Of a stretch of DNA of 64,000 nucleotides, positions 55,036 through 64,000 are shown in pieces; the first letter of the stretch is position 1, and each line of letters starts with the position of its first letter. The DNA is from Metallyticus violacea (taxonomy: Eukaryota; Arthropoda; Insecta; Mantodea; Metallyticidae). A model generated the notes under the pieces. The model was not told the DNA's origin. It was given only the letters and a program-made list of their open reading frames with translations, and ran no database searches. Location of the stretch: the NCBI GenBank assembly GCA_030762175.1, contig CM060833.1, positions 158,206,001 through 158,270,000 on the forward strand, read 5' to 3'. The position numbers were made by a program, and so were the translations under genes.

Positions 55036-56315
55036 TGATGGTAGATCCATAAGTTTCCGGCCTAACTATTTAATAGGTATAATAAAGACAAAAGCTATAT
55101 TTCACTTTTCAGTGTAAATACTCTTTATTGCAATACAGTTCTCACATCTTTGAATTAACATTTCAATCCCCCCCCCCTCCAAATAGTCAGAAGTCTTGTC
55201 TGCACAATGGACATAAATAACTTCTTCGTTACACTTAAATTTCTTTCCTCGAAGGTCCTTCTTGAGTTGTGAGAGGAGGAAATAGTCACTGAGAGCTAAT
55301 TTAGGCTCCCTCATATTCTAACTAAAAGAATGGGCCAAACTTTTTGGAATAGGTCGAGAAGGCATTGAAGACGAAGAGCATGCAGGTCGGCCCTTGGAGG
55401 TGCTCACTCCTGAAAACATTAATCGCTCTTGTGGAAAGAGAAATAGTGGAAGACCGGCGGCTCAAAGTTACAAAAATAGCAGCAAGGTTGGGTCTTTCTA
55501 AAACAACAGTCCCTCGAATTATTCATGAACATTTAAACATGAATAAGGTTAATGCAAGATGGGTGGCTAGACTTCTTTCCTCAGTCCAAAAGCAACAACG
55601 AGTCATTTGTTGTCAGGAACTTTTCGAGCTCTGCTGTGGCAACGAGAGTGAAGTTCTGTAAACCATTGTAACAGAAGAAGAAAATATGTTCCTCTCTATG
55701 ATTCCTTGTCCAAAAGAGAGTCAATGGAGTGGGATAATCCTGGGGAAGCACCGCCTCTAAAGGCCAAGGTCACTCAGTCAACCAAGAACATCGTGTCCAC
55801 AATCTTTTGAAACTGGTAAGGAATACTCCTCATTCACTTCAAGAAGAGGACCGCCACAGTAAATGGGGAGTACTGTGCTGGTCTACTGCACAGACTACGT
55901 GTTTCCATCAAAGAGAAAAGGCGAGGAAAGCTAAATGGTGTTGTGCGCCTTCTTCACGACAACGCGCCTGTGCACACAGCTCTTGTTGCAAAGGAAACTG
56001 TGAAGAAATGTGGCTTCAAGGAGACCGACCATCCACCCCTATAGCCCATATCTAGCTCCCAGTGACTATTTCCTCTTCTCAAAACTGAAGAAGGATCTTA
56101 TAGGAAGGAAGTTTAATTGTGAGAAAGAAGCGATGGACCCGTTTATGCTCTTTTGCAGAACACTTCTGACTATTGGGGGGGAGGGATTGAAATGTTAATT
56201 CAAAAATGTGAAAAGAGTATCTTTATAAAGGATAACTATTGAAAAGTGAAATATATTTTTTGTTTTTATCATACCTACAAAATGGTTAGGCCGGTAACTT
56301 ATGGACTTACCCTAG
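55036..56315 (+). mobile_element. Fold-back mariner (family B) with two 3' ends
   Basis: The left 280 bp (55036-55318) are the family's 3' end in reverse orientation: terminal repeat GATGGTAGATCCATAAGTTT, then on the minus strand SDYFLLSQLKKDLRGKKFKC (third catalytic region). From about 55325 the transposase runs forward without its first 40 or so residues: EDRRLKVTKIAARLGLSKTT (55450-55505, helix-turn-helix), VNARWVARLLSSVQKQQRVI, then with frameshifts VNGEYCAGLLHRLRVSIKEK, LLHDNAPVHTALVAKETVKK and LAPSDYFLFSKLKKDLIGRK (third Asp present), ending in TTATGGACTTACCCTAG at 56315. TA flanks both outer ends (55034-55035 and 56316-56317). The true 5' end is missing. Confidence 0.85.
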
Positions 56316-56317
56316 TA

Positions 56318-57730
56318 TAAAGCATGGTAAGTGATGTTGTATCGCTAGAATGACCGTGGTCCTTGCCATTTCACTCTTAGAATTACTGCTGTTCCAACAG
56401 TAATTAACACAAGCGAAGGTGGCATAAAGACTGTCGGTGTATGATTGTGTCCGAGCCTGATGCAAATGGAGTTCTGGTGCGGAAGGGTAGACAAGCGAAA
56501 GATAAAGCATGCCAACTTGATGCGCAGTGGTTTCGTTAATCAGCAGAGGGGCGCTGGGCAACCAGAGACCGTCTTGTCGCAGCTTTGTCTTTTCAGAGAA
56601 GATCGCCCGTTAACACCAGCAGGAATCCGTCGCATTCTATAAACCAGGATAGCAGTTAATGAAGAAAATAACATGGCGGCTATGCTTTTGCCATTTAACA
56701 ACTGTAATAATAAATGAAGTTTGTAGAGTTCGTGTGAGAAATTTTGTAATCAGACAATATCGTTTTTAATATTGTTAACCGTCAAAAATGTTATTAATAA
56801 GTTCCAGTGACAAAAATCCGGGAGCTACGATTAAACAATTGTAGTTAAGGTTTTCGGTTTATCTCAGATGTGGCTCTCGCGATGTCCGCCCGTACATTCT
56901 TCGTGAAGCAATGCATTTGTGAACATGTGTACGCTTGAAAAGTTGGTTCGCTCCAGACTAGTTCTGGGATGATGCCGACAATGTTTCGCTTCATCCAGCA
57001 CGGTTCGGTGTTGTTTTTGCATTAGTAACACAGTAATGTATTGCTTCGGACTTTCCTGTGATGACGATCTTGAGTGAGCTATAAAAAGTCCAGGCTTATC
57101 ATTGAACATTTTCTGTGGGTTTTCAGCCCCCTCCTGCCCTAACAATGCAATCCAATTTCTAGCATTTGCAGCAAAAACTTTTCACGGGAGTGAATATTCT
57201 GCACTGCCCTGAACATCATTTCACTCTCGAAATACTGCTTCTAAAGTGAATACATCCTGAGATATCTTGGCACACACTTTTTATTTAATTTCTGTAGATC
57301 TGAACCATGTTTCTGTTGTAAATTGTAGTAAAAGAGTGATAATATTTTAGTTCGTTATTTCAGCCTTGCTCAAGGACTGTCAAAGATGGTCTTCGGAGAA
57401 AAGGATGGAGTGCGGGCGAAATTGGGCAACTAGAATCCACGGGAGGTCAGGCAAGGACTTAAATGGGGCCCCTAATATTGTTTCCAAATAGAAAACACCG
57501 GCGCTGGTGGGTACTCCCCTCTCAATTAAATCGAGCCTCTCAGAAAATATTTCAATAGTGCAAGTCACCGTCAAACCGCACATAGCACCTCTCTCCCTTG
57601 CATTTTCAATACTGTAACAGAAACAAGGGAGCGAAATGGTTTAAAAGTGAGGAGTGGAAAATTGGTGCAAATAAAATATTCATTCCAACATTCGCCTAAG
57701 CAAATAAAGAGAAACTACGAAAAACCCCAA
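56318..57730. other. No recognised feature; unassigned frames
   Basis: Minus frames at 56307-56561, 56864-57145 and 57380-57583 and a plus frame at 56445-56642 occur in moderately GC-rich DNA. None matches a family I know. An ancient transposon or exon cannot be excluded. Confidence 0.25.
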
Positions 57731-57735
57731 GGTAA

Positions 57736-57800
57736 GGATGACCGGAACCAAGGGATTTGAGCCCGGGACAGTCTTTACCGCCTGAACTACCTCACTCCGT
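57736..57800 (-). mobile_element. tRNA-like segment, SINE remnant?
   Basis: On the minus strand GAGGTAGTTCAGGCGGTAAA and GGGCTCAAATCCCTTGG are spaced like A and B boxes and partly able to form T-arm pairing. There is no acceptor-stem pairing, so it is not a functional tRNA. A short tRNA-derived remnant is likely. Confidence 0.4.
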
Positions 57801-57871
57801 ATGTAGGAGTTTTCACGGAGTTTTAAACTACTGCAATAACTGAATTAACACTGGACATAAATATTGGAAAC

Positions 57872-60794
57872 ATTGGATATAACACGTGCATTGAATAGGA
57901 AGCATATCTAGCGTTGGTAATGAAAGAAAAGGATCATTTTGTATAAAACGTGTAGTAAATAGGAAGCCTATCTAGCGTTGATAATGAAAGAAAAGGATCA
58001 TTCTGTATAAAACGTGCAGTGAATAGGAAGCCTATCTAGCGTTGGTAATGAAAGAAAAGGATCATTCTGTATAAAACGTGTAGTAAATAGGAAGCCTATC
58101 TAGCGTTGATAATGAAAGAAAAGGATCATTCTGTATAAAACGTGCAGTGAATAGGAAGCCTATCTAGCGTTGATAATGAAAGAAAAGGATCATTCTGTAT
58201 AAAACGTGCAGTGAATAGGAAGCCTATCTAGCGTTGATAATGAAAGAAAAGGATCATTCTGTATAAAACGTGCAGTGAATAGGAAGCCTATCTAGCGTTG
58301 ATAATGAAAGAAAAGGATCATTCTGTATAAAACGTGCAGTGAATAGGAAGCCTATCTAGCGTTGATAATGAAAGAAAAGGATCATTCTGTATAAAACGTG
58401 CAGTAAATAGGATGCCTATCTAGCGTTGGTAATGAAAGAAAAGGATCATTCTGTATAAAACGTGTAGTAAATAGGAAGCCTATCTAGCGTTGGTAATGAA
58501 AGAAAAGGATTATTCTGTATAAAACGTGTAGTAAATAAGATGCCTATCTAGCGTTGGTAATGAAAGAAAAGGATCACTCTGTATAAAACGTGTAGTAAAT
58601 AGGAAGCCTATCTAGCGTTGGTAATAAAAGAAAAGGATCATTCTGTATAAAACGTGTAGTAAATAGGAAGCCTATCTAGCGTTGATAATGAAAGAAAAGG
58701 ATCATTCTGTATAAAACGTGCAGTAAATAGGATGCCTATCTAGCGTTGGTAATGAAAGAAAAGGATCATTCTGTATAAAACGTGTAGTAAATCGGAAGCC
58801 TATCTAGCGTTGGTAATGAAAGAAAAGGATCATTCTGTATAAAACGTGTAGTAAATAGGATGCCTATCTAGCGTTGATAATGAAAGAAAAGGATCATTCT
58901 GTATAAAACGTGTAGTAAATAGGAAGCCTATATAGCGTTGATAATGAAAGAAAAGGATCATTCTGTATAAAACGTGTAGTGAATAGGAAGCTTATATAGC
59001 GTTGATAATGAAAGAAAAGGATCATTCTGTATAAAACGTGTAGTAAATAGGAAGCCTATCTAGCGTTGTTAATGAAAGAAATACTGTATAAAACGTGTAG
59101 TAAATAGGAAGCCTATCTAGCGTTGGTAATGAAAGAAAAGGATCATTCTGTATAAAACGTGCTGTGAATAGGAAGCCTATGTTGCGTTGATAATGAAAGA
59201 CAAGGGTCATTCTGTATAAAACGTGTAGTAAATAGGAAGCCTATCTAGCGTTGATAATGAAAGAAAAGGATCATTCTGTATAAAACGTGCAGTGAATAGG
59301 AAGCCTATCTAGCGTTGATAATGAAAGAAAAGGATCATTCTGTATAAAACGTGTAGTAAATAGGAAGCCTATCTAGCGTTGATAATGAAAGAAAAGGATC
59401 ATTCTGTATAAAACGTGTAGTAAATAGGAAGCCTATTTAGCGTTGATAATGAAAGAAATTCTGTATAAAACGTGCAGTAAATAGGAAGCCTATCTAGCGT
59501 TGGTAATGAAAGAAAAGGATCATTCTGTATAAAACGTGCAGTTAATAGGAAGCCTATCTAGCGTTGGTAATGAAAGAAAAGGATCATTCTGTATAAAACG
59601 TGTAGTAAATAGGAAGTCTATCTAGCGTTGGTAATGAAAGAAAAGGGTCATTCTGTATAAAACGTGTAGTAAATAGGAAGCCTATCTAGCGTTGGTAATG
59701 AAAGAAAAGGATCATTCTGTATAAAACGTGTAGTAAATAGGAAGCCTATCTAGCGTTGGTAATGAAAGAAAAGGATCATTCTGTATAAAACGTGTAGTAA
59801 ATAGGAAGCCTATCTAGCGTTGGTAATGAAAGAAAAGGGTCATTCTGTATAAAACGTGTAGTGAATAGGAAGCCTATCTAGCGTTGGTAATGAAAGAAAA
59901 GGATCATTCTGTATAAAACGTGCAGTGAATAGGAAGCCTATCTAGCGTTGATAATGAAAGAAAAGGGTCATTCTGTATAAAACGTGTAGTAAATAGGAAG
60001 TCTATCTAGCGTTGGTAATGAAAGAAAAGGATCATTCTGTATAAAACGTGTAGTAAATAGGAAGCCTATCTAGCGTTGGTAATGAAAGAAAAGGGTCATT
60101 CTGTATAAAACGTGTAGTGAATAGGAAGCCTATCTAGCGTTGGTAATGAAAGAAAAGGATCATTCTGTATAAAACGTGCAGTAAATAGGAAGCCTATCTA
60201 GCGTTGGTAATGAAAGAAAAGGGTCATTCTGTATAAAACGTGTAGTAAATAGGAAGCCTATATAGCGTTGGTAATGAAAGAAAAGGGTCATTCTGTATAA
60301 AACGTGTAGTAAATAGGAAGCCTATATAGCGTTGATAATGAAAGAAAAGGATCATTCTGTATAAAACGTGTAGTAAATAAGAAGCCTATCTAGCGTTGAT
60401 AATGAAAGAAAAGGATCATTCTGTATAAAACGTGTAGTAAATAGGAAGCCTATCTAGCGTTGGTAATGAAAGAAAAGGATCATTCTGTATAAAACGTGTA
60501 GTAAATAGGAAGCCTATATAGCGTTGGTAATGAAAGAAAAGGATCATTCTGTATAAAACGTGTAGTAAATAGGAAGCCTATATAGCGTTGGTAATGAAAG
60601 AAAAGGGTCATTCTGTATAAAACGTGCTGTGAATAGGAAGTCTATATAGCGTTGGTAATGAAAGAAAAGGGTCATTCTGTATAAAACGTGTAGTAAATAG
60701 GAAGCCTATCTAGCGTTGGTAATGAAAGAAAAGGATCATTCTGTATGAAACGTGCAGTGAATAGGAAGTCTATCTAGCGTTGGTAATGAAAGAA

Positions 60795-60796
<2 letters not shown>
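57872..60796. repeat. 64-bp satellite array, about 46 units
   Basis: Unit: AGGAAGCCTATCTAGCGTTG, then RTAATGAAAGAAAAGGATCA, TTCTGTATAAAACGTGYAGT, RAAT. Units differ mainly at four places (GTTGATAAT or GTTGGTAAT; GCAGTGAAT or GTAGTAAAT; AAGGATC or AAGGGTC; CTATCTAG or CTATATAG). Two units are shortened by deletion next to GAAAGAAA (about 59080 and 59455). The first unit at the left edge is the most diverged. Frames across it are meaningless because 64 is not divisible by 3. Confidence 0.98.

Positions 60797-60831
<35 letters not shown>
60797..60831. repeat. (GT)n microsatellite at satellite end
   Basis: About 17 GT units start abruptly inside the last satellite unit after GAAAGAAAA. Confidence 0.98.
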
Positions 60832-60832
<1 letters not shown>

Positions 60833-61630
60833 ATTAATTTTGGTGGAGTTTTCAGATAAGAAGCTTTATCTTGACTTATATGCCCACCTTCCATGTTAAG
60901 ATACCAAACAATTATCCTAGCTAACTTTTCCCATTCATAGCGTGTAGTATTAAGTGCAAATACTTTGTAGCAGCTATTTCAGCCTTACCTTTTACTGTTA
61001 CAGTCGGCAGTCAACCCTTCCCTTACTCAATACGCAATCCGTCGTCCCTCATGTCGAAAACAGAAACTAATTAAGATGGAAACTTAATAAAGTCTCGCTA
61101 ATAGAAGAAACGCCGTCACCTTCTCGCTTGCTAACGTCGCAGAAACAGCCGATGTACTGCTGTGGCACATTTTGATGAAGAAACACGGTAAAGGGAAAAG
61201 AGGGTGAAGAGAAAAAAGGAAGGCGAAAGAAAGTACAAAGTTAATTAATAATACAAGCAAAGTAAACAGAAAGACGCTAGAGCACTTACATTATATCACG
61301 TATATAAAGAAACAATAGAATAGTTTCAGATGTTATCAAGCATTTTGCAGTGAAGACAATTACACATCGTAGAATCTGTCAAAACAGTTTTAATTAGAAA
61401 CAAATTACCTTTTTGTCCTATAACTGCTGGATTTTTATTTTCATTTCAGTTTCAAATAACATTTATTTGAGAAGGTATCATTTTTACACAAGCATGCAAT
61501 TATGGGGTACATTTGTGCAAGTAGAATAAAATTATAAAGTTTTATTGAATGTCCTTCTGCATGGATACACAGAGTGCCACAATCTAACAAAGAGTGGAAG
61601 GATTTCTGCATTTTTTTTCTTGTGCAAAGG
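60832..61630. other. No recognised feature
   Basis: AT-rich DNA with a purine-rich stretch near 61190-61240. Minus frame 61441-61635 is unassigned. Confidence 0.35.
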
Positions 61631-61644
61631 CCCAAAGACTCGAT

Positions 61645-61904
61645 TTTTTTTATTTTGTTTATTTACGGACGCTCTTTAACATCTCAGGTCATCGGAGTCT
61701 CATTCAAATCACAGGCCTTTTTTTTTTTTTTTTTTTTTTTTTCAGGCCTGAGGTTCTTTATCGTGCTGTAAATGTATGACACGGGACCCACGGCTTTACT
61801 TCCCTTCCGAAGGAAGTCATAAAAAATCCATCGGTTCTGGCTGGGGATCGAACCCGCCATCTTGGATTTAGGAGGCAAGTATGGTTACCACTGCACAGGA
61901 CCAG
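61645..61904 (-). mobile_element. SINE2 with internal poly-T replacement
   Basis: CCCAAAGACTCGAT (61631-61644) and CCCAAAGATTCGAT (61905-61918) are the target-site duplication. The 3' end and head are present, but about 40 bases of body between TCACAGGCC and CAGGCCTGAGG are replaced by a T run of about 24 (61719-61742). On the minus strand this is an internal A tract. Confidence 0.92.
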
Positions 61905-61918
61905 CCCAAAGATTCGAT

Positions 61919-62469
61919 GCCTGCAACATCCTTAAAGATGTTCCCTTTAAACAGTAACATTCGTTTGGTAAACAGAAAATAATTGTAGGAAAGGGGTAAT
62001 ATTACGAGTCGAAAAAGTTGGTTATTACATTGTAAATAATGATTTTTATCAGTGGACATAAAAGGACTAAACTTCAGAAAGAATGATTAGGGTCATTTAT
62101 AGCAACAAAGGCAAGCCAGAATAGCGTTTAAAATTCACTTAAAGATAATCGGGTAATAGAATGTTTTGACAAATTTTAAGCGTTTCCAACAGTTTTAATT
62201 TTTCTCTTTAAAGTGTACTCAGCCTCTATTGGATGATTTTTCCTTCCTGGGACCGCTCCACGTGCAGTGACTGCAGTTAACTTAGCTCTGCAGTTCTTAT
62301 CTCATTCCCATGCTTGAAAGCTGGCCGGGGAACCGGAGGGGAGGTTAGTACGGTTTTAATTATATTATTTATTAACAACGGTTCTTGTGTGTAGTGTGAC
62401 AGTATATTAAGTATTAAATAGGCGGCTTAATAAGTACAGAGTATTAATTACGTTAATAAGGCTCAATTC
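61919..62469. other. No recognised feature
   Basis: AT-rich DNA; a slightly GC-richer patch at 62245-62345 shows no motif. Confidence 0.35.
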
Positions 62470-62479
62470 AGATATTCTA

Positions 62480-62920
62480 TTCCCCAAAGAATAATTGTTT
62501 ACGATTTGTATTTCCGTATACATTCACCTTGTGATATATGGATATTAACTCAAGAGAGATTCACCGATATTCAATTTCCGAACCGAAGTTCCATTCACAG
62601 CTTGGTAAATAAAGGTCGTGAAATGGGAAGTATACTTGATAAAAATTGTACACGATCACGCACAGTACTCACAGAGGAAATTTTACATAACTTTGGACAT
62701 GCCCTAAAACATTCCCCTAATAAACACTTCCATGTCTTTTTCAGCAAACAGGCACTTTTATTTCTCTATTAGAACGGCTACACAACTATTGACGTTTTGA
62801 AATTAAACCGGGTGACCCTGCAACCAGAAGTAGATTTTATGAATGGATTTCAAACAGTGTGCATAACAGAGAAATTCACCCTAATCTAATTTTATTTACA
62901 GACAAATGTTAGTTCCATCT
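62480..62920 (+). pseudogene. DUF4817-type transposase N-terminal relic
   Basis: The frame 62506-62772 reads FTDIQFPNRSSIHSLVNKGR, then GSILDKNCTRSRTVLTEEIL and FGHALKHSPNK, which is the usual order (FPNR...V.K...GSV.DK...R.RTVLTEE) of the helix-turn-helix half of DUF4817-containing mariner-like transposases. After the stop, TLQPEVDFMNGFQTVCITEK (62812-62875) resembles the segment just before the first catalytic Asp. The rest is missing. It is not the same family as the five deleted copies. Confidence 0.68.
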
Positions 62921-64000
62921 AAGGGGGTATGTTAATTTTTATTTTTTTAATTTTATTCTGCAATGGTTATATTCTGAAAACTTGATTCTATATCAGGACA
63001 TAATACTCTAGATAAATTTTTATTTATTCCTTTTTTTACATTTATCAATGCAATTTAAGTTACAATTTAACTTCTATATATTTTAAAATCCACAGTACTA
63101 ATACTATAACTAAACAAAACTAAAACTTCAATAAACTAAATGGGTACTGGAAACCTACAATTGCTAATGATACACAGTAGCAATAATTTTTTTCACTTTA
63201 TTTATATTTCAAACAAAGTTGTTTTTAGGTGCCTTAACTTTTACAATTAATTACATTCACAAATAATAAATTTAAAAAGTTTTAAATACAGTTTACTATA
63301 TAAAATCTTCATTTCTGATGATACTTGTTCCTGGGCTGTTCCCCACCGAATTCCAGGCAACAGACCCTGGACATCAATGAGGTTGCTGCTGGACTCAAGC
63401 AGTACTGGACCATGGTGTGTTGACAGTGTGGTTTCCTACTCTTATATTTTTCCTTCATCTTCTTCTGCTTTTCAACTTTTATCTGTATCTCCATATGTTA
63501 ATAAAAAAAATCTATGCTGGAGTTCAGATGACCTAACCTGCTTCACTAGGAACCCTGCATGATCAAAAGATGGGATTATGGTGCACCTTTAGAGGCCAGA
63601 GAACAAAGACTCTATTTGTTTTAAGAAACAATTAATAGTGACGGTATATGCAGAATATTTGACAACCCTTTTTCCAGAAGGCAGGTTCATCAGAATAGAT
63701 AATTTTAACAATTTTTAGTTCAAAATCTGGCTTTGGTAAAAATGTAATTACATATTCTTCGTGTTGCGAGGACATAATCCCTTTATACTCCTGTTGCAAA
63801 AATAAAGTGCTAAAAGCGAAATTTTATAAACCAAAAAGGAATAAAACGTCGAAACTAAATTGTTAATTGGTGAACATCACTGGTTCTTTGTAAGCTCACC
63901 AAAGCGTAAGAATATGCACTCTGCTCTGAAAATTGTGCTCAAATGACCCGATGTTTAATTGCTCACGCCTACAGGCTATTACATGAACAACTAATCGAAG
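62921..64000. other. No recognised gene
   Basis: Mostly AT-rich. A less AT-rich segment around 63320-63480 carries frames on both strands (minus 63309-63494, plus 63377-63562) without a recognised domain; it could be part of an exon or an old repeat. Confidence 0.3.

Noticed and set aside
55102..55314. Independent minus-strand gene upstream of the mariner
   Set aside because: It is the inverted 3' end of the same mariner family, part of the fold-back element.
57872..60796. CRISPR array
   Set aside because: Units are contiguous 64-bp repeats without unique spacers, in a eukaryotic context with no cas genes.

Overview
This window looks like intergenic DNA from a large, AT-rich, transposon-laden animal genome, most likely an arthropod. 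A hemimetabolous insect such as a cockroach, termite or phasmid is my guess from the style of the repeats, and I hold it weakly. There are no operons, no ribosome binding sites and no open reading frame that reads as an intact host protein. The one gene I can call with confidence is a tRNA-Leu(CAG) on the minus strand at 40601-40683. Nearly everything else that can be identified is a transposable element, a relic of one, or a tandem repeat.

Three tRNA-derived SINE families are visible. SINE1 has a tRNA-Ser-like head and an A-rich tail (about nine copies plus fragments). SINE2 has a different tRNA-like head and a conserved 3' end (eight long copies, a variant and a 36-bp stub); six of its insertions have clear target-site duplications. 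SINE3 is a single copy near 36.8 kb. DNA transposons of the Tc1/mariner superfamily are numerous: a Tc1-like relic (0.7-1.2 kb); mariner relics (7.9, 27.9, 43.5 and 48.1 kb); a full-length but broken mariner (22.4-23.8 kb) nested in a SINE1; a second mariner family with both ends at 49-50 kb and a fold-back version at 55.0-56.3 kb; five deletion derivatives of one DUF4817-type family (15.7, 25.1, 26.6, 46.8 and 53.1 kb); and two other DUF4817-type relics (20.5 and 62.5 kb). A pogo/Tigger-like relic lies at 45.7-46.5 kb.

Retrotransposons are a Jockey-like LINE 3' end (2.7-3.4 kb), an RTE-like LINE (14.9-17.2 kb, minus) split by a DUF4817 transposon, and Penelope-like elements with a GIY-YIG endonuclease (17.3-18.3, 30.9-31.45 and 39.0-40.5 kb), whose ends carry hammerhead-ribozyme-like motifs. 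The 17.3-19.7 kb and 29.7-31.45 kb regions are diverged inverted copies of one composite unit containing a Penelope fragment and roughly 140-bp repeats.

Tandem arrays include a 64-bp satellite of about 46 copies (57.87-60.80 kb), a 50-bp minisatellite with a 198-bp higher-order period (41.25-41.98 kb), and many ATT/AAT, TA and GT microsatellites. The nesting of elements gives a relative order of insertions. I found no evidence of an undescribed multi-gene system. The most unusual items are the paired Penelope composites, the variable subterminal repeats of the DUF4817 elements, the fold-back mariner and the 36-bp SINE2 stub. All family assignments were made by eye from translated motifs.
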